64,000 bases of DNA from Ciona savignyi (lineage: Eukaryota > Chordata > Ascidiacea > Phlebobranchia > Cionidae). Location: contig CH003340.1 in assembly GCA_000149265.1 (NCBI GenBank), forward strand, positions 278,359 through 342,358, in the 5' to 3' direction. Below the pieces are notes generated by a model that saw nothing but the letters and a program-made list of their open reading frames with translations, was not told the origin of the DNA and did not search any database. Of the stretch, positions 53,456 through 64,000 are shown piece after piece; positions within the stretch are counted from its first letter, which is position 1, and the number at the start of each line of letters is the position of its first letter. A program made the position numbers and the translations under genes.

Positions 53456-55699
53456 GACATTTTTAATTTTTTGTTGGCAACCGAAATATAACACACACGA
53501 CACCTGACGGAAAAAATCACCGAAATTGTTTTAAATCTATATTTGAATATTTTCGACAAGTTTTAAATTTATAAACGACGCATAGCATTGCATAACGGCA
53601 ATATAAACGATCATTAACGACACTTGATCATAATAATCGATGGTTAAGTGCTTAAATCCATTACAGAGATGAAGTACAATGCTAGTTACATAACACTCGG
53701 ATGAGCTTCATGAATGAAGTGTTCGTACGGTCCTTAAATAAACTGGCTTTGAATGGTTTTCCATAGATGCGAAAAAATGGTGCTATAAATATCTATTTTG
53801 CAAAATATTATAATTAAGTAAAGCATTTTTGTGTTATTATTTAAAAAAAATTGTTTGGTTATTTAATTATCGTGCGATCAAAAAAATAATACTTTGAATG
53901 CTAAGTTTATTATTACGTTTTTATTTATTAAACATACGGTGTTTAAAGAGAAAAAACGACGAAGTTACAGTACGTAATAGCATGGCATAGAGAAATGAAT
54001 GGGAACAAACGGACGCCGCCGTGAAAAATCCATGAATAGCAACGAAATTTGCTTTATACTTTTTTATGAAACATTTTTGTATTGATAAAGCAAAGGGTTA
54101 TTCTTGTTACCGTCAGTCGGGCGAATAGGTTTCTCAAACAAAGGGCAAGACTAGCCAATTACCACTGATCACTTACAACAAGAAGCTGTTTAAATAAACT
54201 GTCGTGAGTTAAGTGTCGTCGGATGGCGCAACTGAGTACACTTGATGAGATCACACAATGTGTGAACTGCATTTACAGTGCTAAGTGATAACATCATTTT
54301 ATATGAAATTATATATCAATGACAGATTTTTAAAAATACTAAAATAAAAGCAATCCTACCAAATACTAAAGTATGGGCTAACATAATGCTCGCTTTGTGG
54401 CAAAGGATTAGTAGTGGACATTTTTGTTTCCGTTTTTGAGCAGTCATCAAGCAATTCCCCACTTCAGTTTAACGTTTCAACAGGATAGCGCCCCAATAAT
54501 GTTAAGGGTTAGTTAGCTGAGTGGCCAATTAACGCGTCGGCGTTTATAAATTTGTGCCGCCCGGGCCATGTGAGGCACTTGTGGCCCCACCCGCCGTTAG
54601 ATGGTCGTTAATTAGGTCACAAGTTGACCACTTGAGCTGACAAGTCGTGCAGTTTAGAATTCGAAAGATAAAAAGTACCGATTGTGTAAACGCAGAGAAT
54701 CGTTCCAGGTTACGAATACCTTATAGATCACAACCGGACCTTCATATGGGAACAGTCACGTTTTCGATAAAGAATATTTTGAGTTTCATGACGTTTGCTT
54801 GGCTTTACCTGTTTTTTGGAAGGATGGCTTCATAATAATCTTACCCCTGTAGAGGATTATTACGTCATCGTCGCTTTGTGTTAAAATGAAATTCTGCCGA
54901 TATGGAGCCTTGACAGCGCTGTACGTGCGCCGTCATAATCGACGCGACTGTTTCGTCACAATATATGAACAGAAGAGGGCAATAGATCGGGTGTTCGTGA
55001 ATAAATTTCTATTGTTGTGACGCTATCAAAGCGCCGATAACGATACGTATCGCCTGTAACAACGAGACTTGTTCAGATCAAAGCATGCTGGAGAAAATCT
55101 ACAATCGGTCTCAGAACCTATGGCTCTTTGTGAACATGTAGTGGCTTGGCTGGATCGCAAAATCCGTGTCTGACGCCCCCGTATTCCACAGGCTTTGTAA
55201 ACCCGACTCGGAAATGCTTCTCGATGTTCTGTACACTTCCCGCCACTTCAAAGAACGGTGGCTTCAACCTGACTGAATAAACATCGGTTTTAAAAGTGGT
55301 TGCCCAAAATGAAGATCAAGCGGTGCTTCTCAAATTGTAACATTAATCGGATAAGCGGCTGTTCAAACAAATTAGAAATCCACAAGTACAAGAAATACTG
55401 TGGAATCGAGAAAGATAAACTTTTATGAATATTGGCATGTTAGTTTACTCGAAAGGTAAAAGCCCTATTGACCAGCACTAAAAATTCAAACAAAATTTAA
55501 ATATATGTACGTTATGTGCTTTTACGCAATACTACAAAAACTTTCGTTATTTTATTACCAACAACACACTGTAAAGAGTACGGAAGGTATAAGCAACGAT
55601 TTCCTGGACTGCGGTAAAATATTTAACAATGAGCATTTAATAAAATGACGCAATCCATTGATGCTGAAGATTGGCCAATATAAGTCGCACTGCATTGTT

Positions 55700-56010
55700 A
55701 CGTGTCGCCTGTATTAGGCGGCAACTAGGTGCTCTATAGCAGCAATACAGCCATTGCGCAAACAAGTCATCCTGCAAACGTATCGAACGAATACGTCAGC
55801 GCTGCTGTAATCCAACCACCAGCCAGTGAGGCTCTTTTTTCGCCAGCGTCGCTGCCAGCTAAGCTTCCCACACCACGCGGGCATATGCGCAGCCTTACCG
55901 GTGTTGGTAGCACGCACTCAGCACTCAGCACAGATGGAGATATTAAAGTTGCAAATGCCTTGCTTAAAGTACAGTCGGTAAATGCGTCAAGGCACAAGTT
56001 TAATTAGAAG
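55700..56010 (+). other. GC-rich upstream block, coding status unknown
   Basis: This stretch just before HHEX is clearly less AT-rich than its surroundings and open for 92 codons in one plus-strand frame. It is also open on the minus strand, so the openness may reflect composition. It contains tandem 'gcactcagcactcagcac'. It may be HHEX promoter DNA, 5' UTR or an undetected exon. Confidence 0.35.
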
Positions 56011-56277
56011 GAAAACTATATAGTATATTTTAAAATTTTTAGTGAGATGTACGGTACAGCGTTAAACGTTTTGGAATGAAGGACTTCTGTTCATTCATGG
56101 TGTATACAGCTTAGATTGACGCTGAAATTAAACCAACATTTTAGCATCTGGTATTTATTTAAACCATATAGATGCAACGTAATCACCTAACTTAATTTTT
56201 AGACGGTCAGTTGAGAGGCACTTATTTTGTGCTTGTGCAATATTGTAGGACTCGTTATACCGGGAGCCTGGTCTAAT

Positions 56278-59200
56278 ATGATGCAATTTGAGAACCCGGC
56301 TTCCACCACGTTTTCATCACCCGGTAACGGTATGTCTTCGTCTAACGCGTTCGCTAACCACCAGCCTACACCATTCTACATCGACAATATTCTCGGACCA
56401 ACCCCACCCTCAACGAATGATGAGACCGACCCCACAATCCCACACAATGACAATGAGCATGCACTGTCTGTGTTGAATCCAGCCTCACCACGAAACGGTC
56501 TTAACCCCATGATCCACAGTCAAAGCGAGCTAATGTCACCTCACAACGTCCAGTGCATTCAAGACCAAGGTCAGATGAACGACGGTCAGACGATGCACGC
56601 CTTACAGCCCACAACGTCCGCATTTCTTTCCAGTTCAGCAACGAAAGAGCAAGGCTTGGTTGGCAATTACATGTCCCCACTGTCGCCGTCGATCAACAAC
56701 ACTGGATCTCCTAGTCGGTTAGCGCCCATCACTCGCCCACTGATGCCTACCCCTATACCAGCCGTGCATGCACACCATGCAGCTAGTGTTTATCAAAACG
56801 CTTATCCCCGACCTAACAGAATGTACGAAGGACCCGGTGGTATCCAAGCGCAATACAACTCAGCGGCGATCCAATACACCCCGGGAAGTTATGGTGGACC
56901 GCCAGGCCCACCGCATGGTCCACCGCCAGGGCCACTGTACTCCTATCCACGTCACGATTATGCGAACTGGTTTTTCGACCGGCAGCCATTTAATAAAGGT
57001 AAATAAATATTGTTCACTAATTTACAGCAATAATGCATGTTTCCCTGTCATGATATTTGTCATGCGAAAGTTCAAATCTTTGCTCGCAGTAAGAATACAA
57101 AATGGCGGACGCGCTTAAATTAAACCTATTGTAAAAGAGCTACAAACAAAACTAGGTAATAGAGAAAGGTTGAATTAAGTCCGTATGAGAATAAGAGAAG
57201 TAATTAATAGTACACTTTCAAAAATTAACTATTTTTTCGTTCAAAGCGCAAAGAAGTTCGGATATGGGAGAAGTTTACTTTTTTTTTACCGGGCTATGTT
57301 TCGAACCCATCATGGTCTTGTTACTTGGTCTTTTTTATATAATTTATTAAATGTATCGGTCTTGTTAACCATTCGACCACACGAACGTATAGAGCAGTTC
57401 ACTTAAAATTCCCTTGTCATAAGCTACTGCGTTCAACGACCGCGTGTGGGTTTCAAATTTTCTGGATTGAATTACTCAGGAAACGACCCAGCATGGGAAG
57501 AGCGGGTAGTAACTTGTCGCTAATTTACGAGGAAGCGTTCCTCATTAGCGGAGCTGCGGTCCGAACGCTAATATGCCCGATGGATGCATGACCGCAAAAA
57601 TTGAAATGCGTTTACAAATCCCTAGAATTGGCGATATAACGCTGGTTGCGTCACACTCTATACACGATATGTTATTGGACAACAAAATTTAATTTAATTT
57701 TAAAATGTACAATTGAAATCTGGACCACGTAACTTTTAGTTCTTATTAAGGATTCTTACATAACTTATGCTTAAGTGGACATTACATATAGTCTATAACA
57801 TTGCGCCAAAAAGCTGAATTTACATCTGTGGCTAAAGGCAATGGTTAAATTAAAATCACCAAAAATGTTTGTATATAGCTATAACTGTACAGCTATATAT
57901 CTGTAAAGGCCGCTGCCTTCATTTAATTATAGTCTATATTTAAAAATATGATTTCACTAAAGCTTATCGAGTAACCAGCGTATAACAGGTACTGAGAAAG
58001 AGTTTAATACTAATGGAAACAGATGGAGAGATATTTATGTTGAAATTTCAATCCATGTTTCTTTGTGTCGCCAAGAATGTAGAAAACGTTGGGTTGATTC
58101 GCAGAAACTGTTTGATTTATTTTTGTGTAGTTGTATGCAGTCAGGAGCCAAATTTAAACACCTTTTAACCATAGAACAAGTATACCTGACAAAAACACGG
58201 AGTAATTGGCTTGTTGTGAACATCAATGATACCATTGTTCGACGACTTGTACGCGTGGATTGGCCGCTGTAATAGTAAATATTGATCAAACATTAAAAGG
58301 CAATTAAAGCATTTTATAATCGGCAATTGATTCGGCCATCTATACTGCAATAGTAAACAACATTTTCCTTATCGCCAATAATGCGGAAGGTCTATGAGGG
58401 TCAATGTGTGTAATAACATCGACAATAAAATAAACAGGCGTATATAATTTGCTGTGCAAACGGGAAATATATCATATCTTCGTTGTGTTTGCAAATTGTC
58501 TTGCCGTTTATTGATATTTGACGCAACCTAACTGTTGGCGTCACCTTATCGTCGCTAAAATCAGATCCACATTACCGCAGATTCTAATATCTGCAGTCCA
58601 GCTTGTTTGTTCGTGTAATGAGCAGTAGGGGGTGCTTAAAATAACCCCCTTGTTTTTTTAATTCTAAGGCTTAACGGCCCAACATTTTCCTGCGATTTCT
58701 AGGCCATGACTGGTAACCCGCGTAAATATTGCTTTTTTTCTTTCAATATTATATATTTTATGGTCAAATTTGTGCAATATAATTCACACGAAAAATAAGT
58801 TTAAGAGTAGTATGATTAAAACGTGGTGGCAAAGTTTAAATGGGCGTCGTATTTGACATGCTATAAAATATATTAAACGTTTTCCGTTTGTAAAAGATAT
58901 AAGAAGCTAATTGACGCGTGTTCGGTTAGGTTGTCCATTTAGATTGTGCCAGACGCGACAAACAAACCATGGCGCCCATTGAGGCCTATGTCAACTTCAT
59001 ATTCGCCAGATACAATGTTTCTTATCGTAATAATCGTGTAATGTTATTTGTCGCCACGTTTGTATACACAGCGATACGAACGAGCTATTACCATCGACAC
59101 CGACGCATCTCGCGGACGCTTCCCAAACTTGCTTATAAGTTTTGCTATTCCATTTTATGTATAATTCGTAATTTGGATTCACTTAAAAATCGTCAATGTA

Positions 59201-61807
59201 GTTATATTGATCTTGGAGTAAGGACAATGTCGGAAATTAGCTGCCTGTAATGTACCCTGTTTACATGTGAATGTTCGACTCTTTTATACAGTCCGATAGA
59301 TCTGATTGTAATAACACCATAACACTACATGTTCACAGTCGCAAGACCTATGATCTGGGGCTCTTTCGTCCATCGTACGATGCACAAGCGAAAGGGTGGA
59401 CAGGTCAGATTTTCCAACGAACAAACCGCAGAACTGGAGAAAAAATTCGACGGCCAGAAATATCTATCTCCGCCCGAACGAAAAAAATTGGCAAAAACCC
59501 TGCAGCTTTCAGAGCGACAGGTAACAAAAGTCTATTAATTTATGTGTCCTAATATAAACTTGTGAAGGCCATATACTCTATAATGCCACATAACATGCAA
59601 CCATTCATTATTGCGGGAAATCACATAGAGTAACGCTCTGCCATGTAAAATAATACCACCACAAATTGCAATATGTCGTGGAGCCAAGCAGGCAGCCAAC
59701 GTTGCCAGAGGAACAGGATGTCACGTGACAAGCCTTCCCAAAGCAGCGTCACGTAACGTAAAACCGAGTGCGATGTATAGCGTTCTTGCAACCATATAAA
59801 TATACTTTTTTATATTTGTATCTGAAGCCACGACTAAGCGGGCTTGTTAGATTAATTTCATGATCGTTATCTTTAAATGCGAATTCTCGCCTTTATGGCA
59901 AAATGGTATTGACAACATTTGCTGAAACATCAATAGCTAACGTTAACTACACTGCTAGCGAACGGATATTGGTCAATTAATAATTATTACATCAACTCAT
60001 CGGGCATTGTTCCTTTTGCGCTGGGTTTAAACAAGTGCAGCGCGAAAAACCGCAATGTCACGTTAAAGTCAATAGTTCCAACATTTCCCACAGCATTTGA
60101 TAAATTCCGCGATGGCAATGTAATGCGCTTATTTAGTGCGTACAGTGGCTATAGTGCTCGATTAATTAGGGAAAATTAGAAAACGGCGCTTTTATATTTT
60201 GTAATTTGAAATCCGAGGCAGTGGTTTTACAACGTGAATGGAAGGGCAATTTCCGTCTTTTGTGTTTCAAACCCAGCTCCATATACTGGTGAATGCGCCA
60301 ATGAAACCGCCGCTGCACTAACCAAAATCATCTACGAGTTAAAGTGGGCCATACCAATTTTCGATAGCTTATTAAACGCGATATACCCATCCTACAACCC
60401 TATTTATTAGTTCTTCGCAAGGCATTTACCTCATATTAGTAGGGCATTAAAGGAAACACTACTTACTATATAATGTTAATCGATTGGCGTTAATAATGTT
60501 TTAAACCGCATTAAAGACTCGTGAGTCGCCAACTAAATAAAATACAATAAACACGTATTTCCCGACCAATTAGGACTAGGTGATTCTCAATTTGTTATTC
60601 CCAAAATTGCGCAATAAAATCTCCGGGTTGACTACTTCTGAGACTGTAAAGGCAAAAAATAGTGACGTCAGCGGAGAGCAGGGCGCTGCGCGATGACACA
60701 AGGGCTAAGTCAGACTCTGCGAGTCGGTGGAAACGCAACTCGTGCAATCTTGCGACGTCCCGATGTCGTGGTTTCATGCTGGCTATATCGGGAGTCGCAA
60801 ACGGGAAACGGCGTGTCCGGTTTTCGGCTTTCCAATGGGAGTCGCGTGCTCTGCATGCCTTGGTTCGCACTGGAACACGCAGAACAGGCAAGCTGTGGAG
60901 GAAAAACAGGAAGTCGCTAAAGGCCATGCAGGCCACCAACAAATTGCCTGGCACGCGACGGGTTCCGGGATTCGATGTTTTGCGAAGTTAAAAGTTTAGT
61001 GTTCAAAACTTCCCATCCCAATTATAGTGCAGAACGGACTCAATAAAAAACAACTAACACGCAACGCTTGCTTTATAATCGATTTCATGAAGGTCAAAAT
61101 GTGTAGTTGGTAACTAACATATTTTTTCCATGCAGGTTAAAACTTGGTTCCAAAACCGCCGGGCAAAATGGCGTCGACTGAAGCAAGATGGCCATGATGA
61201 GGAGAAAGATTCAGAGAGCAAGCAGGACACAAAGAAACCAAAGAAAGATAACAGCGTCAACGGAGACGAAGATAACAACGATGAAGAGAATGAGGCGCCT
61301 GTTTTTGATGACCCCGAGAATAAATTCGCCGAGGTAAAAATGGAAGACGACGAAACCCATGAGAACGGTGTGCTCCACACGTTGAAGAGCGAAAAGATAA
61401 GCGAGTGTGATGATTACACATCCGAGTCCCCAAACGGCTTTGAACCTGCTTCGTCATCGCAATTGAACTCGCAAGTCATAGCTCCGATCCCTACGCGATC
61501 CTACAACACGAGTGCAATGGTGCACGATGCGTACAACCGGCTTCCAACAATGGCCCCGATCTCACCGCACTACTACCCGCCGCCAATGCAACACGCCCAG
61601 CAGTACCACCAAAATGCAGCCTACCAAACGGACCAAGAATACCAGCCGACTATAATTTCATCGCAGACACTGGCACCCTCATACCACCAATCACCACACA
61701 CCTACGAACATTACGGTTCAACAACGCAACGGCAATCTAGTCCGCAGATATCCATTCCCTCGGCCCGGGTGTCCAGCGGCGTTTCATATCAGCCACCTTC
61801 CCAATAG
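56278..61807 (+). CDS. HHEX: Homeobox transcription factor HHEX (Hex/PRH)
   Basis: Three exons: 56278-56998, 59339-59520 and 61136-61807. They total 524 residues with matching phases. The homeodomain spans exons 2-3: KRKGGQVRFSNEQTAELEKK, YLSPPERKKLAKTLQLSERQ and VKTWFQNRRAKWRR, with Gln at homeodomain position 50. The intron before VKTWFQ lies at the usual position in helix 3. The N-terminus has HQPTPFYIDNILG, the Hex-type Eh1-like Groucho-binding motif, and a Pro-rich stretch (GGPPGPPHGPPPGPLYSYP) before the homeodomain. The C-terminus is acidic and then rich in Gln, Pro, Ser and Tyr. It is nearly twice the human length (270), mainly from longer termini. HHEX is a nuclear repressor in endoderm, blood and vascular fates. 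The start is the first ATG of the frame; a second ATG follows directly. Confidence 0.93.
57285..57390 (-). mobile_element. SINE-B copy in HHEX intron 1
   Basis: T-run, 'taccgggctatgtttcgaac' and 'gttaaccattcgaccacacg', in minus-strand family order. Confidence 0.75.
60655..61000. promoter_or_regulatory. GC-rich block in HHEX intron 2
   Basis: A roughly 345-bp island of balanced composition within AT-rich intron DNA. It opens with a perfect palindromic CRE (tgacgtca, 60662-60669). Several overlapping frames are open on both strands, which composition explains better than coding. Candidate cis-regulatory module. Confidence 0.4.
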
Positions 61808-62650
61808 TCTGTGTATGTATATGTTTATATATCAAATTGAATTACCTGCGGCAGACATGTAGCCTATAGACCCGACTGTATTGGTTATATATATCAAATT
61901 AAACGATCAATGGCGGTTTCTTTACTATCGCGCGTTGGACGCATAAGATGTTAGTCAATTTTAGCGATCAAAAAGTTTAAAAGAGTTGGGGACTAATTCC
62001 AATTAGTTTAGACAAATTTTCTCTGTAGCTTAATCAAGCCTGTCCACTGTGTCTTTTCACTGAAACGTAAAGATTTACGCTCAGTGATATTTTCTCGTGT
62101 TGCATGATATAAATTATGGCATATGTTTTTTTTTTTCATATTATAACCAAAACGCATTCATTTCATTTTTCTTCGTTGTGTTGTAACAGATAGGCTAATA
62201 GCTTGATTTGAAAACATTTTGTTTAAAAAACATCTAAAAATATTGTGCAATCAAATCAACATCAATGTCATAATCATGGAATACAATATTCTCCTTTCAA
62301 ATTTTAAGCATCTTTAGCCTACGTGTCATTTTACAAATATCGTCACATGTTAATGTTTCTCGTTCGGTTTTAATGTGGTGCTGCGTTTTATGGTCAACGG
62401 CGTGCTCCTTTTGTGCAGAACCTTTATGTCGAATAAATGAGATACAAGAACGTATGCGTGTATTAGATTGCAACACACATACATATGTGCATGGTGGTTT
62501 TCTTGGAGCTGTCGCGACATTTCGCATTATCTGGTCCTCGACTCGAGACGGCCAACTCATAAGAATAGCTGAGTTACACAAGATAGTATTAGAAGAGTTA
62601 AGAATAGAAGTTATCCATGTTTATTTCCGGTGCGTGCGTGTTGTAGGCCT
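61808..62650. other. HHEX 3' flank
   Basis: AT-rich; no further exon seen. I see no clear AATAAA in the first 200 bp after the stop. Confidence 0.4.
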
Positions 62651-62651
62651 A

Positions 62652-62937
62652 CATAGGATAGAATAGGATAGGATATTAATGTTTATGGCCATGAATAGGA
62701 AAACCAAGGGGGTTTACAAAATGGCAATTACTAGATCACCTCGCGTCCACCGTCGGGTCACCGGAGCTATTGCAGTGTGTTCTTCTAATTTAGTAGAACC
62801 CATAAATCCGTTGAGTTCAGGCAATGTCCATAAAGTGCCTTGCCCTATCACAACAATGACGAGTTAGCGACCAGTTTCGAACCTGTAAACTTTCGGTTGG
62901 AACGTGTCCCATTAAACCACTAGACTAACCGGTTAGA
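62652..62937 (-). mobile_element. SINE-A, full length
   Basis: From 'aggatagaataggatagg' to 'tagactaaccggttagac'. Confidence 0.9.
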
Positions 62938-63379
62938 CAAACAAAAATCAAGTATTTATTTATTGATCGATTCATTAAATCAAACGACACACGCAATTAG
63001 CAAGTGGGTGGTTTCGATTGAAAAGCAATCTTCCGGCTATAAGACAGAACCACTGCAACTACAAAGGGAGGCTTCGGCTGGAATATAATGTACAGCACTC
63101 GCACCGGTACAACAACGGTTAGAAGAAGGGCGCTATTTTAAGAGGGTCGGCCTATTGATCTATAGAAAAAAGAATGTTGAGTTCACCTTCTACAGACGCG
63201 GACAAAGAAAATATACAACTTGTTACGCCTTTGCCACTTCCAACAATTTATCCGGTAGCCTTAGAATAACCCTTGGGATTTCCTCGTTTAAACATCCACA
63301 ACACTTTGAGACTGTGGTAGATGTCAAAAGGGCAGTGGTATTGCTGACCTTATGATGCTCTGGTAAGGTAGTTTTTATA

Positions 63380-63413
63380 TAAAAAAAAAAAAAACATTGG
63401 GGGGGGGGGGCAC
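63380..63413. repeat. Poly(A)/poly(G) tract
   Basis: A run of 14 A, then 'catt', then 12 G. A low-complexity stretch prone to sequencing error. Confidence 0.9.
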
Positions 63414-63804
63414 TACTAAGTTTAAAACTACGAGATTACAGAAAAGGTTACTAATCATTAACGACCTTACGGTGATGTGACCTACAGAGGATATTTAACT
63501 GGTTTTGCATTTAATTTCCATATCTCCGTTGTTTCATTTTTCCGCGTTTAGTATTTATCGAATGATATCGGGTAGAACGATCGTGTTAAATTTAAGCAGC
63601 AAATAGTGGTACAAGTTAATTTTTTTTCCAACCATAAGAATCGATGGATAGTTTAGTTGATTTTTTCTTTCCCTCCAAGTTTTATTATTAATGCTAATTG
63701 AGACTTTTTTCGCTTTCGTTCATGAAAATAAAAACAAACTATCGCCTTCACGCAAGTTTAAAAAATCAAGTTCCTGCCGATGAGCTTGTTGAGTTATTTT
63801 CTAT

Positions 63805-64000
63805 GCGCGTACAGCCGAAACGTTTAGGATCGAAACTGGTACTGATAAGTCGGTTGTGTCCGTCCTCAAGACACTTAACGGAAAGCGCAGTGGCTTAATA
63901 ATGGGCTGTATTTAAGCTAAAAAAACCCTTCACCTTATACAAATACTGTAAGAGGTCCGGTAAAACGACGGTGGGTGCGAGGTAAGCCGACAATTGCCCG
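63805..64000 (+). mobile_element. SINE-A, truncated by window edge
   Basis: Head 'cagccgaaacgtttaggatc' and middle 'aggtccggtaaaacgacggt'. It runs to the last base of the window ('caattgcccg'). Confidence 0.75.

Larger units (their letters stand above)
50991..55700. other. Intergenic between two divergent genes
   Basis: No supported exon. It contains SINE-B copies at 52270-52525 and 53035-53455, a hAT-like end near 52552, and otherwise AT-rich sequence. It should hold the promoters of the giant gene (leftward) and HHEX (rightward). Confidence 0.55.

Noticed and set aside
56227-56277. N-terminal extension of HHEX to 56227
   Set aside because: The extension begins at a non-ATG codon; the first ATG in frame is 56278.
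58969-59250. 93-codon frame in HHEX intron 1
   Set aside because: Overlapped by an open minus-strand frame, no domain and no splice connection.
60595-60999. Several overlapping frames on both strands in HHEX intron 2
   Set aside because: Simultaneous openness in many frames is explained by GC-rich composition; no conserved motif.
63155-63355. 66-codon plus-strand frame near the right end
   Set aside because: No motif, no codon bias or splice context visible.

Overview
The window looks like genomic DNA of an ascidian tunicate, most likely Ciona or a close relative. This rests on an AT-rich, compact chordate genome, orthologues of vertebrate genes split by many short introns, dense tRNA-derived SINEs, and a cellulose-related gene of the kind tunicates carry. 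No species-diagnostic locus is present. All exon joins below were made by hand from reading frame, AG/GT boundaries and intron phase.

Layout. 2.2-5.5 kb (+): a six-exon cytochrome b561 gene, tail-to-tail with (-) an essentially intronless glycyl-tRNA synthetase gene (6.2-8.4 kb) that carries one apparent single-base deletion. 10.7-12.9 kb (+): DPAGT1 in five exons, with one apparent single-base insertion. 14.1-17.2 kb (-): a seven-exon gene for an unrecognised protein dominated by a seven-residue coiled-coil repeat. 17.8-18.7 kb: two weak exon-like fragments. 19.16-50.70 kb (-): one chain of 46 phase-compatible exons. 48.6 kb (+): a tRNA-Thr(AGT) gene inside an intron of that chain. 51-56.3 kb: intergenic, repeat-rich. 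56.3-61.8 kb (+): the homeobox gene HHEX in three exons. The ends and gaps hold two SINE families, MITE-like elements and short tandem repeats.

The main result is the 31.5-kb minus-strand gene. Its summed exons keep one reading frame for about 3,437 codons, after correcting one apparent single-base deletion. The order is: signal peptide, CBM2 cellulose-binding domain, complete GH9 (cellulase) fold, EGF, CBM2-like, Ser/Thr-rich linker, CBM2-like, two fibronectin type III domains, about 45 EGF domains, and two von Willebrand A domains. One 3.6-kb exon carries 27 consecutive EGF units of exactly 120 bp. The GH9 general-acid Glu is Gln and the first Asp of the DAGD motif is Thr, so the enzyme domain is probably dead. 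I infer a secreted cellulose-binding extracellular matrix protein, plausibly of the tunic.

Three conserved reading frames (GARS, DPAGT1 and one EGF exon) are each broken by one base while flanking sequence stays conserved. This points to sequence or assembly errors more than pseudogenes.
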